Origin: Spirochaetaceae bacterium
Lineage (GTDB): Bacteria > Spirochaetota > Spirochaetia > PWKH01
Length of the DNA: 30,733 nucleotides
Direction: 5' to 3'
Assembly (NCBI GenBank): GCA_003557605.1
Contig: PWNW01000025.1
Coordinates: 1-30,733 of the forward strand
The position numbers and the translations under genes were made by a program. Below are positions 1 through 7,944 of this stretch, one piece after another. The notes under the pieces were generated by a model. It saw only the letters and a list, made by a program, of their open reading frames with translations, made no database searches and was not told the DNA's origin. Numbering within the stretch: the stretch's first letter is position 1; each line of letters begins with the position of its first letter.

Positions 1-2083
1 ACTGCAGGGCGGAAAGCAGAGGTGTGCGTCCGGATGCGTTGCGCGGGTTAAGGGGGGCGGAAAATTCTGCCAGCGATCTGATGACTGCTTCGGACTGCAG
101 CTGAACCGCGGTATGCAGCGGAGAGTCACCTGCAAGATTTCGTGTCTGGGGAGATGCCTGGGAAAGCAGGAAAAACCGGGTTGCCATGAATGAGTTCCAC
201 AGTACCGCTTCATGGAGGGGGGTATTTCCTGCCTGGTCCCGTGCAGACAGGTCTGCGCGATACCGCATCAGGGCTTGAAGAAGAGAAATGCTCTCACCCC
301 TGGCGGCAATATGCAGAGGGGTCGTTCCCCTGTAGTTTTGGGCATTCACATCTGCACCGAAATCAAGGAGCAATGCAGTAATTTCCGGCAGCTGCGCCGA
401 TACCGCAAGGTGGACAGGGGTAATGCCCTCCGGTCCAACGGATGATGCAAGTTCCGGTGTAAGAACAGATTCGGTGAACTCTCTTCCCTGGCTGAATGCG
501 AGATCAAATACCGACTGGCCGGCATGGGTCCTTCGATAGGGGTCAGCATGATTCGCAATCAGCAATCGTGCCGCTTCGCTTCTCCCTGCCTTCATGGCCA
601 GGTGAAGAGGACTTTCTCCTAGGATGTTGACGCTGTCAGCAGGAAGTCCCGAATCAAACAGGTACTGCAGGGTTTCAGAAGGGACATCCATGGCGGCAGC
701 ATAATGCAGCAGAGTACTGAGCTGATCATCCTCTAAGAGAAGGAGATCTGCTGATTCTGCCCAACTGAGCACTTCGGGACCTGCGGTAACCATCATGGAT
801 GCAGCAGAACTTCCGTCATTTGCCCTATGGAATATGCTGCTTCCGTGGTCGAGAAGCATCATGCTCTTTGTTCTGCTTCGGGTCTCAACTGCAAGCATCA
901 ATGCCGTTCTGCCGATATGATCCCGGGCATCGGGCTCTGCTTCGTAGGCAAGCAGCAGTTTTGCTGCCTGCTCCCTGCCTGGAAGCATGGAGGCAAGATG
1001 CAGGGCGGTGAGTCCTGAGTTGTCAGGAAGTGCGGGATATGAATGACTGGTAAGCAGCATGGCAAGCAGTTCCGGTGAAGCATCCTGCTGCACCGCATCG
1101 TGGAGAGGTGTTCTGCCGTGCTTATCCTGAAGCGACACCTGGGCATGTGCATCAATGAGGGTGCGGGCAGTTCCAATTTGGTCGTGCTTTGCCGCCCGGT
1201 GTAGCGGAGTTTTCTGCTGATCATCCCGGAGGTCTGGGGAGACACCTGAAGCCAGAAAGTGCTTCAGCAGCGCCAGGTGGTTTTTCTCAGCAGCAAGATG
1301 TAAAGAGGAAGCTCCCTGATGAAAACGCTGATCAAGGTGGTCTGATTTGAGAGCTTGGTATGCATAGAGAAATTCGGTATCTGAAGGTCCTGCTGAACCT
1401 CGGGATATCAGGAGGACTGCGGTATCGGCGTGGGTGGTGCTGAGAGTATGAGCAAGCGCTTCATCCAGGGGTATAAGACCCTTCTGGTCCGCTGCATTCA
1501 CATGGGCATGGGCAGAAAGCAGGTACTCAACAGATTCCGGGTCTCCATGGGCAGCTGCATAATGGAGCATTGATCTTCCCTCCGGGTCAGAGGTGTTTGC
1601 ATAGTCTTCTCCCACCAGGGAGGCAAATGTCTCAGCCCCTGATTTCAGTGCGTGCTGCACCAGTGACAGACCCGACGGTTCTGGAAAAAACAGCAGACTG
1701 CCGCGGGAAGAGAGTTTCAACGCGGTTTGGGGAAACTGAGGGTAGGAGAGATGCAGGGGAAGAAATCCGAAATCATCCTTGAGCTGCACATCTGCTCCGT
1801 ACCGAAGAAGCAGTTTGACAAGTTCATCTGCTCCGGCTTCAGCAGCGTAATGCAGCGCCGACCTGCCGTTGTGATCGGTGATGTTCACATCCGGCTGTTC
1901 GAATAACAGGAGGTGTTCCAGTTCTTCAGCATCATCAGCTGCGGTGAGTTCAATAAGCTTCGGCAGAGGGATTTCTTCCGTCACTGCCTCCTGGGGAGCA
2001 GGCCGTTCGGGATAATACGCATCACCGGCAGCGTACATGCACGTAAGCAGAAACATCATGCAAATGTAAGCCGAACCCTTCAT
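1..2083 (-). CDS. Exported ankyrin-repeat protein, C-terminus cut by window edge
   Basis: The reading frame is open from an ATG at 2083 to the left edge, giving 694 residues and no stop. A Shine-Dalgarno GAGGAG lies about 7 bases upstream. The N-terminus is a signal peptide (MKGS, then a hydrophobic stretch to about residue 19); LLTC at 12-15 could be a loose spirochaetal lipobox, or signal peptidase I may cut after the Ala-rich part. From about residue 70 to the edge there are roughly 16-18 tandem ankyrin repeats of about 33 residues, recognisable by repeated G-x-TPLHxAA and D/N-x-x-G motifs (for example GRSALHYAA, GRTPLHDAV, GTTPLHIAA). A few repeats near residues 110-140 and 370-400 are degenerate. 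No enzymatic domain is visible. Ankyrin arrays bind proteins, so a periplasmic or surface scaffold is inferred; the partner is unknown. The gene lies 3' of the purine operon terminator, so it probably has its own promoter; TATACT at 2104-2109 is a possible -10 without a good -35. Confidence 0.9.
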   Translation of the reverse strand, partial: MKGSAYICMMFLLTCMYAAGDAYYPERPAPQEAVTEEIPLPKLIELTAADDAEELEHLLLFEQPDVNITDHNGRSALHYAAEAGADELVKLLLRYGADVQLKDDFGFLPLHLSYPQFPQTALKLSSRGSLLFFPEPSGLSLVQHALKSGAETFASLVGEDYANTSDPEGRSMLHYAAAHGDPESVEYLLSAHAHVNAADQKGLIPLDEALAHTLSTTHADTAVLLISRGSAGPSDTEFLYAYQALKSDHLDQRFHQGASSLHLAAEKNHLALLKHFLASGVSPDLRDDQQKTPLHRAAKHDQIGTARTLIDAHAQVSLQDKHGRTPLHDAVQQDASPELLAMLLTSHSYPALPDNSGLTALHLASMLPGREQAAKLLLAYEAEPDARDHIGRTALMLAVETRSRTKSMMLLDHGSSIFHRANDGSSAASMMVTAGPEVLSWAESADLLLLEDDQLSTLLHYAAAMDVPSETLQYLFDSGLPADSVNILGESPLHLAMKAGRSEAARLLIANHADPYRRTHAGQSVFDLAFSQGREFTESVLTPELASSVGPEGITPVHLAVSAQLPEITALLLDFGADVNAQNYRGTTPLHIAARGESISLLQALMRYRADLSARDQAGNTPLHEAVLWNSFMATRFFLLSQASPQTRNLAGDSPLHTAVQLQSEAVIRSLAEFSAPLNPRNASGRTPLLSALQ

Positions 2084-2118
2084 CAAACACTCCTCATAAA
2101 AGCAGTATATACCATGTC

Positions 2119-2150
2119 AAAAAAAAAGGCAGTACCATATTGATACTGCC
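2119..2150 (-). terminator. Intrinsic terminator of the hpt-PRTase-purA-purB operon
   Basis: Read on the minus strand, GGCAGTATCA and TGGTACTGCC form a 10-bp stem (one G-T pair) with a 3-base loop, followed at once by a run of nine T. It lies about 40 bases after the purB stop and before the ankyrin gene, so it separates the two transcription units. Confidence 0.88.
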
Positions 2151-2189
2151 TCTCTATGTTAACCCTCCATGCGCAGCATGCAGGGGCCG

Positions 2190-3602
2190 TTACCTCTTCA
2201 GGTGTTCAGCGATGATGCGGGCAGTGCTTCGTGCCCGCTGCGGAGCATCACCAATATACGCATCAGCATTGAGAAGGTCAAGCACCCTGTTTCGGGGTAT
2301 CAGTGAGGTTATGCGATGATCATCGGCGAGAGATTCCTTGAGGGGATTCACTCCGGTTGTCTGCAGCTCTCGCCATGCTGCAATGGAATGTTCTCTGATG
2401 AGTTCATGCATTTCCTGCCTGTCTGCACCCCAACGTCCAAGTTCCATCAGCAGCCGCTCGGTAGAAGCAAAAACCCCGTAGAGTTCCATGTTCCTGTCAA
2501 GGGCATTTTGATGGATTCGAAGGTCCTTGAACACAGTTACGGCGGATTCAAGGATTTCGTCAAGGACAAGAAATGCTTCAGGCAGTATGATCCGTCTGTT
2601 TGCTGAATCGTCCAGGGTACGTTCAAGGAGGCAGTGCGCGTGGTTGTTCCATACCGTTGAGGGGAGGGAAGCAATATACCTGGCAAGGGAGTTTATTTTT
2701 TCCGATCTGATGGGGTTTCTCTTAAAGGGCATAGCTGATGAGCCGACCTGTTTTTTGCCGAAGGGCTCGCTCCACTCGCCGAAGAGGGGAGACTGCAGGA
2801 TCCTCAGATCAAATGCCGTCTTATAAAGCGTAGCAGCGGTTCCTGCCAATGCATTCACCGTAAACCAGTCCTGCTTTCTTGAATATACCTGGGTTGCTGC
2901 TTCATATGATTCAAGTCCGAGGGATTTCATAACGCGGGCTTCAAGGTCCCTTGGGGTCATGGAAGAATCCTTCAGCAGCTCGCTGTAGGAAGCGCTAGTC
3001 CCTACAGCGCCCTTTATTCCCTTTCCTCGTATGCCCGCTTGTACCCTGGTAAGCTCCTTCAAGTCCTCAAGCAGGTCCTGTCCGTACTGTGCAAGGCGGT
3101 ATCCGACGGTAGTAGGTTCAGCGGGCTGAAGATGGGTGAAGGCCATCGAAGGGAGGTCTGCATGGGCATCTATCAGGTCAGCCAGCAGGACAAGGAGGGC
3201 CCGGGTTTTTTCAATGATCAGGCCCAGGGCTTCTTTGATGCGCAAGGCATCAACGTTGTCCAGCACATCCATGCTTGTGGCTCCCAGATGGATGACCCTG
3301 CCTCCCACGGGGCACTGTTCTGCAAATGTTCTGATTTCCGCCATTAGGTCATGGTGAATTTCAGCTTCAATCTCAGAGGCGCGTACAATGTCAATGTCCG
3401 ATGCATGCTCCTCAATATCTCTCACTTCTTCTTCGGTAACGAGGCCTGCTTCATGCTGTGCCTTTGCCAAAGCTGTCCAGACTCTTCGAAGCAGAAGACG
3501 CTTACGGTGCTCGCTCCACAATTCCCGCATGGCTTTGGAGCCGTAACGCCAGGTGCATGGAGATATGAAGGTATCGTGTCCAAATCCCGGTTGACTGCCC
3601 AT
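2190..3602 (-). CDS. purB: Adenylosuccinate lyase
   Basis: Cytosolic enzyme of the fumarase/aspartase superfamily that splits adenylosuccinate to AMP and fumarate, and SAICAR to AICAR plus fumarate where the de novo pathway exists. The 470 residues match the usual length. Visible motifs: TSMDVLDN at 109-116, the catalytic His region THLQPAEPTT at 156-165, and the superfamily signature GSSAMPFKRNP at 287-297 with the mobile-loop serines. The start at 3602 is supported by GGGAG five bases upstream. It is the last gene of the purine unit, 11 bases after purA, and is followed by a strong terminator. Pairing with purA supports the AMP-forming role. No damage or odd residue is seen. Confidence 0.97.
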   Translation of the reverse strand: MGSQPGFGHDTFISPCTWRYGSKAMRELWSEHRKRLLLRRVWTALAKAQHEAGLVTEEEVRDIEEHASDIDIVRASEIEAEIHHDLMAEIRTFAEQCPVGGRVIHLGATSMDVLDNVDALRIKEALGLIIEKTRALLVLLADLIDAHADLPSMAFTHLQPAEPTTVGYRLAQYGQDLLEDLKELTRVQAGIRGKGIKGAVGTSASYSELLKDSSMTPRDLEARVMKSLGLESYEAATQVYSRKQDWFTVNALAGTAATLYKTAFDLRILQSPLFGEWSEPFGKKQVGSSAMPFKRNPIRSEKINSLARYIASLPSTVWNNHAHCLLERTLDDSANRRIILPEAFLVLDEILESAVTVFKDLRIHQNALDRNMELYGVFASTERLLMELGRWGADRQEMHELIREHSIAAWRELQTTGVNPLKESLADDHRITSLIPRNRVLDLLNADAYIGDAPQRARSTARIIAEHLKR

Positions 3603-3613
3603 CTGAACTCCCG

Positions 3614-4885
3614 TTAATCCCTCACCAGAAGCTGCTCACGGCGTGGCCCCACTGATACGATTCCGATGGGTGCCCCGGTAAGCTCTTCAATTCGTTCGAG
3701 ATATGCCTTCGCCTTTTCGGGAAGGTCATCCCAGGACCGAACTCCGGTGGTATCGCACTGCCATCCCTCCCACTCTTCATATATCGGTTCGGCAATATCC
3801 TGAAGAGAGATTTCGGGGACATAATCGATGATTTCGTCTCCCACACGGTAGGCCTTGCAGATCTTAATCCGTTCGAAGGTATCAAGCACATCAAGTTTTG
3901 TTACCGCAATGGAGGTAAACCCGTTGATCCAGCAGGAGAAGGAAGCCGCCACTGCATCAAACCACCCGCATCTGCGTGGGCGGCCGGTGGTTGCACCGAA
4001 CTCCATACCGATAGAACGGAGCTTCTCTCCGTCTTCATCAAAGAGCTCAACCGGGAAGGGCCCCCCTCCAACCGAGGTGGAGTATGATTTGACAATGCCG
4101 TAAATGTTGTTAATTCTCCTCGGCGATATCCCCGCGCCGGCGCAGGTCCCTCCTGCAGTAGGATTAGAGGAAGTCACATATGGATATATTCCCCAGTCCA
4201 GGTCCCGCATGATGCCGAGCTGTCCTTCAAGAATGACGGTCTTATCAGACAGCACCGCATCCCTGACTAAGGGCAGGGAATCAATGATCTTGTCGCCGAA
4301 TTCCTCTTTCCAGGAGGCGCACAGGTCCATCATTTCATCTATATCAATTGCGGGAATATCGTAGAACTCAAGCTCCCGGTTTTTCCTGGGTATGAGCATC
4401 TCAAGTCGCACCCGCAGCCTGTCGGGATCAAAAATATCTGCGGCTCGGATTCCGATGCGTGCCGCCTTGTCTGCGTAGACAGGCCCGATCCCCCGTTTTG
4501 TGGTCCCGATTGCCCATTTCGCATCTTTTTTCTGTTCCTCAGCTCCGTCGAGAAGGCAGTGGTAGGGCATGATCAGGTGTGCCCGTTTATCAATACGGAG
4601 GTTGTCGCCTGAAAGCCCGGAAGCACGGACGCCCTCAAGCTCCTCCTTCATGGTATTGAAATTCACCACGGTCCCCGCACCCACAAGGCAGATGGTGTCG
4701 GGGTTGAAAATACCTGAAGGTATGATATGCAGGGCAAACTTCCCGTAGGAGTTGATCACCGTATGACCTGCGTTGTCTCCACCCTGAAACCTGATGACAA
4801 GGTCCGCATTCTGGGCAAGATAATCGACAATTCTTCCCTTCCCCTCATCTCCCCATTGGGCACCTACAATTGCTGTTACGCTCAT
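3614..4885 (-). CDS. purA: Adenylosuccinate synthetase
   Basis: GTP-dependent ligase that joins IMP and aspartate to adenylosuccinate, the first committed step to AMP. The 423-residue protein has the family P-loop QWGDEGKGRIVD at 10-21 with the catalytic Asp13, GGDNAGHTV around residues 35-43 with the catalytic His, the IMP-binding TTKRGIGP region, and the TTGRPRRCGWFD base-recognition segment near residue 300. GAGGAG about seven bases before the ATG supports this start. It sits 22 bases after the second PRTase gene and 11 bases before purB, so the two salvage PRTases and both AMP-branch enzymes are co-transcribed. The order suggests hypoxanthine is salvaged to IMP by hpt and then passed to PurA and PurB. 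Confidence 0.97.
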   Translation of the reverse strand: MSVTAIVGAQWGDEGKGRIVDYLAQNADLVIRFQGGDNAGHTVINSYGKFALHIIPSGIFNPDTICLVGAGTVVNFNTMKEELEGVRASGLSGDNLRIDKRAHLIMPYHCLLDGAEEQKKDAKWAIGTTKRGIGPVYADKAARIGIRAADIFDPDRLRVRLEMLIPRKNRELEFYDIPAIDIDEMMDLCASWKEEFGDKIIDSLPLVRDAVLSDKTVILEGQLGIMRDLDWGIYPYVTSSNPTAGGTCAGAGISPRRINNIYGIVKSYSTSVGGGPFPVELFDEDGEKLRSIGMEFGATTGRPRRCGWFDAVAASFSCWINGFTSIAVTKLDVLDTFERIKICKAYRVGDEIIDYVPEISLQDIAEPIYEEWEGWQCDTTGVRSWDDLPEKAKAYLERIEELTGAPIGIVSVGPRREQLLVRD

Positions 4886-4907
4886 GTACTCTCCTCATAA
4901 TGTTTTT

Positions 4908-5432
4908 TCATGATCTTGATGATGCTGCAAGATCATCATGTGTATTGATGTCCTCAGCATCCCAGGGGTATCGGATCCACCGGTCCTCAACGTCAAATGC
5001 GGCGAAGTACCGTGTAATCTCCTTCGGGAACTGTGCTCCCTTCACTTTCTTCTTGTTGTGAATTACCAGGACGGCGATCTCATCCGGATCATGGGATATC
5101 AGCTCTTCGAGGCAGTAGCTCAAGGTCATTCTGGTATCATCAACCTCATCAATCAGCAGGATCTTTTTTCCCGTCAGTTTCTGCTGGACTTCGTCAATCC
5201 ATTGGATTTTCTGGGGCACATCCATCGGTTTGTTGTCGATTCCGTAGTAGGAAATTCCTACGGCAAAGATTGGCCGGTTGATGAAGGTCTTTAAAATCCT
5301 GGCGGGGATAAACCCTCCGGATCCGATTGCAACGATGACATCCGGTTCGAACCCGGATTCCTTCACCCGCTCTGCCAGACGCTTCACCGCCTGGTGAATG
5401 TCATTGTAGGTGACATAAATTTTTGTGTCCAT
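4908..5432 (-). CDS. Purine phosphoribosyltransferase, yeast Hpt1/Xpt-like type
   Basis: Small PRTase-fold enzyme (174 residues) expected to transfer phosphoribose from PRPP to an oxo-purine such as xanthine, guanine or hypoxanthine. The PRPP-binding loop is ILLIDEVDDTRMTL at 91-104. It lacks the TGGT ending of classic type I PRTases and instead resembles the DDTRTTL form of yeast Hpt1 and archaeal relatives. The early PPi loop is VAIGSGGFIPAR at 34-45. GGAG seven bases before the ATG supports the start. It lies between hpt and purA in the same operon, so a purine substrate is likely; a second specificity (xanthine or guanine) would complement Hpt. The exact substrate cannot be read from the sequence. 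Confidence 0.85.
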   Translation of the reverse strand: MDTKIYVTYNDIHQAVKRLAERVKESGFEPDVIVAIGSGGFIPARILKTFINRPIFAVGISYYGIDNKPMDVPQKIQWIDEVQQKLTGKKILLIDEVDDTRMTLSYCLEELISHDPDEIAVLVIHNKKKVKGAQFPKEITRYFAAFDVEDRWIRYPWDAEDINTHDDLAASSRS

Positions 5433-5471
5433 GGTATCTCCGGCATATGGTTTTATAATGGTCTGAACGTC

Positions 5472-6029
5472 CTATTCCACTGGGCGCATTTCTGCAATGT
5501 AGGGAAGGGTCCGGTATTTTTCAGCATAATCCAGCCCGTACCCCACAACCCAGACATCGGGTATCTCGAATCCTAAAAAATCCAAAGTAATATCGACAGC
5601 AAGCCGTTCCGGTTTGCTCAGAAGCGCTGCGGTCTTCAGTGATGCAGGCTGCCGTGTTGAGAAGTTCCGCTTCAGATAATCAAGGGTGTAGCCGCTGTCA
5701 AGAATGTCCTCCACAATCAGCACATGCTTATCTGCCAGGTCCTCCCTCACATCCATTATAAGCCGTACGTTTCCGGTGGAGTCGGTTTTGGAGCCGTAGC
5801 TGGAGAGGGCAATGAAATCAACGGTATGGGGTATGTGCAGCTGCCTGCACAGGTCAGCGGTGAAGACAAAGGCACCTTTAAGCACCCCCACAACCACTAG
5901 TTCCTTGCCGTCCTGGTATGTATCGGAAATCTTCCGTGAGAGTTCGCTTACCTTTCGTTCAATGGTGTCCGCATCAATAAGAACGCGGATGAGATCCTCA
6001 CTGAGCGGCGGTATGGTTATTGATGACAT
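5472..6029 (-). CDS. hpt: Hypoxanthine phosphoribosyltransferase
   Basis: Converts hypoxanthine (and usually guanine) with PRPP to IMP or GMP. The 185-residue protein has the PPi-binding LKGAF at 50-54, the flexible-loop SSYGS at 76-80 and the PRPP motif VLIVEDILDSGYTL at 103-116, all intact. I chose the ATG at 6029 although the frame stays open to an ATG at 6086. GGAAGGA lies about six bases before 6029, the family N-terminus fits, and the upstream ATG falls inside the -35 box of the promoter described separately. First gene of the hpt-PRTase-purA-purB operon, with a 39-base gap to the next gene. Confidence 0.95.
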   Translation of the reverse strand: MSSITIPPLSEDLIRVLIDADTIERKVSELSRKISDTYQDGKELVVVGVLKGAFVFTADLCRQLHIPHTVDFIALSSYGSKTDSTGNVRLIMDVREDLADKHVLIVEDILDSGYTLDYLKRNFSTRQPASLKTAALLSKPERLAVDITLDFLGFEIPDVWVVGYGLDYAEKYRTLPYIAEMRPVE

Positions 6030-6056
6030 GGCCGTTCCTTCCCGTGATGATACCTC

Positions 6057-6086
6057 TTCATATCGGAAATTTGCTGCCGCTGTCAA
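6057..6086 (-). promoter_or_regulatory. Sigma-70 promoter of the purine salvage operon
   Basis: On the minus strand a perfect -35 TTGACA (6081-6086) is followed after 18 bases by TATGAA (6057-6062). Transcription would start near 6050, leaving a leader of about 20 bases with the GGAAGGA ribosome site. Its position fixes the hpt start at 6029. Confidence 0.65.
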
Positions 6087-6209
6087 GCCTTCACGGAAAC
6101 ATATATGAATATTATTGAATAAATAATACCTGCTGTCTGCGGGGAAATTGTAAAGAAATCAATGCTCTGCAAGGCCATACCTATTTATCAAAGAAAGGAT
6201 TTCCTGTAT

Positions 6210-6234
6210 ATTTATGCAGTAATTGTGCATAAAT
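6210..6234. repeat. Perfect 9-bp inverted repeat in front of gatC
   Basis: ATTTATGCA (6210-6218) and TGCATAAAT (6226-6234) are exact inverted copies with a 7-base spacer. The element ends at the GGAG ribosome site of gatC (6235-6238). It could be an operator for a dimeric regulator or an RNA hairpin near the ribosome site. A possible gatC promoter, TTTATC (6184-6189) and TATATT (6207-6212), partly overlaps it. The left arm and its flank also occur in front of pgi (see findings). Confidence 0.55.
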
Positions 6235-6244
6235 GGAGTATAGA

Positions 6245-6529
6245 ATGGAGTATCAGGAACTTCGAACTGCCGCAGACCAGGCGCTTGTGGAACTGCAGGA
6301 CCATGAGCTTGAACCGCTGGCTGAGGAGTTTTCAGCAATGCTTGAATACATGAAAATGATGGATGAGGCGGATACAGAATCCCTGGATCCTACATCCCAT
6401 GTGTTTGATTCCGGGGAGCATCTCCGGGACGACATACCAGTACAGGATTCGAAGCAGCGCAGAGCCCTGCTTGATCAGGCCCCGGAGACCGAAGGCACCC
6501 TGATTGCCGTACCGAGGGTGATCCCGTGA
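6245..6529 (+). CDS. gatC: Asp-tRNA(Asn)/Glu-tRNA(Gln) amidotransferase subunit C
   Basis: Small subunit that wraps around GatA and links it to GatB in the GatCAB amidotransferase. The 94 residues show the family pattern: an N-terminal helix, then LDPTSHVFD, LRDD and the LLDQAPE segment near residue 73, and a final short strand. An ATG at 6233 is in frame but has no ribosome site. The ATG at 6245 has GGAG six bases before it and is preferred. Its TGA overlaps the GTG start of gatA by four bases (GTGA), so translation is coupled. First gene of gatC-gatA-gatB-aspS. Confidence 0.9.
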   Translation: MEYQELRTAADQALVELQDHELEPLAEEFSAMLEYMKMMDEADTESLDPTSHVFDSGEHLRDDIPVQDSKQRRALLDQAPETEGTLIAVPRVIP

Positions 6530-7944
6530 CCGGCATAAGAGAACTCTCCCAGTGGAGGTCCCTGACCCGGGATGGTGACTCCAGGGCCAGGTACCAGCGG
6601 ATGCTGCAGCGGGCTGACAGAGATATCGCTTCCATGCTTGAGATTGATGTTGAAAAAGGATTCTCTTCCGTATTGGGTCAGAATTCCCCGCATCTGCAGG
6701 GCATTCCCTTCTCTGTAAAGGATAATATTGCTCTTTCAGGATTCTCATTCACCTGCGGATCCAAGATTCTTGAACCCCTGGTCTCTCCGTATCATGCAGG
6801 GGCGGTGCAGAAGCTTCTGTCGGCTGGCGCTGTGCCTGTGGGGAAGGCCAATATGGATGAATTCGGAATGGGGTCATCAACAGAAAACTCAGCGTTTACT
6901 GTGACCCGTAATCCTTGGGATTTAGACCGCGTGCCGGGAGGTTCCAGCGGAGGCTCCGCAGCTTCCGTCGCGGCGGGACTTGTCCCGTTTTCTCTCGGCA
7001 GCGATACCGGGGGATCGGTGCGCCAGCCTGCGGCATTCTGCGGCATCTACGGCTGCAAGCCCACCTACGGAAGGGTTTCGAGGTACGGTCTTGCGGCATA
7101 TGCTTCCTCCCTTGAGACTATCGGTATTCTCAGTGCCGACATCTCCATGATGGAACAGGTGTTTCACTGCATCAGCGGAACCGATGAGCGGGACCAGACT
7201 ACTTGGGAGGCAGTTCCTGCATACCAGGATGAACAGGGATCACCGACTGCTGCGGTGATCAGTGATCTGGAGGGCATGGACCCGGAGATACGCAGAGGAT
7301 ATGAACGAACGCTGGAGGCGATGAAATCGCTGGGGTGGAAAATTACTGAGGTGTCCCTGAAGTCTCTGAAATATGCAATGCCGGCCTTCTACACCATTGC
7401 CTGCGCAGAGGCGAGTTCCAACCTGGCCCGCTATACGGGAATCAGGTACGGGATGCGCCACAGCACCTCAGCAGCCCAGGAAGAAATGGTGCGGATGACC
7501 CGGGAGGAGGGATTCTCAGCGGAAGTGAAGCTCAGAGTCCTTCTCGGGACCTATGTGCTTCGTTCAGGGTTCCAGGACCAGTACTACCTGAAAGCCCAGA
7601 AGATCAGGACCCGGATGAAACAGGAATTTGACATGATGTTCTCCCAGGCCGACGTGCTGCTTATGCCAGTATATCCCGTCCAGGCGTTCAAGGCCGGCGA
7701 TGAGGGCATGACTCCGATGCAGCAGAAAGTCGCTGACCGCTATACTCTTCCGGCAAATCTTGCAGGTCTGCCCGCAGTAAGCTTTCCTGCCGGTATTGAG
7801 TCGGGCCTGCCGGTGGGAATGCAGCTGCTCGGTCCTTCCTGTTCTGAAGAGCGGCTGTTCAGTCTGATCAGAAAGCTGTCGGAGGTGATTCCCCCGCCTG
7901 AGCTTCCCGTGAGGCTGGGTGCAGAGGAGGAAGCAGATGACTGA
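6526..7944 (+). CDS. gatA: Asp-tRNA(Asn)/Glu-tRNA(Gln) amidotransferase subunit A
   Basis: Amidase-signature subunit that hydrolyses glutamine and passes ammonia to GatB. The 472-residue length is typical. The catalytic triad can be placed: Lys65 in SVKDN, the cis-Ser Ser140 in PGGSSGGSAA, and the nucleophile Ser164 in SDTGGSVRQPA. The 24-residue spacing of the two serines equals that in Staphylococcus aureus GatA (154 and 178). It starts with GTG overlapping the gatC stop and ends eight bases inside gatB. Together with GatB and GatC it would amidate mis-acylated tRNA. Confidence 0.97.
   Translation: MTGIRELSQWRSLTRDGDSRARYQRMLQRADRDIASMLEIDVEKGFSSVLGQNSPHLQGIPFSVKDNIALSGFSFTCGSKILEPLVSPYHAGAVQKLLSAGAVPVGKANMDEFGMGSSTENSAFTVTRNPWDLDRVPGGSSGGSAASVAAGLVPFSLGSDTGGSVRQPAAFCGIYGCKPTYGRVSRYGLAAYASSLETIGILSADISMMEQVFHCISGTDERDQTTWEAVPAYQDEQGSPTAAVISDLEGMDPEIRRGYERTLEAMKSLGWKITEVSLKSLKYAMPAFYTIACAEASSNLARYTGIRYGMRHSTSAAQEEMVRMTREEGFSAEVKLRVLLGTYVLRSGFQDQYYLKAQKIRTRMKQEFDMMFSQADVLLMPVYPVQAFKAGDEGMTPMQQKVADRYTLPANLAGLPAVSFPAGIESGLPVGMQLLGPSCSEERLFSLIRKLSEVIPPPELPVRLGAEEEADD

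Noticed and set aside
346..1245. Short open frames on both strands inside the ankyrin gene
   Set aside because: They overlap the long ankyrin frame, lack ribosome sites and family motifs, and are shadows of its repetitive codons.
6030..6086. Longer hpt starting at 6086
   Set aside because: The upstream ATG lies in the -35 box of a good promoter, lacks a ribosome site, and the extra 19 residues do not resemble Hpt.
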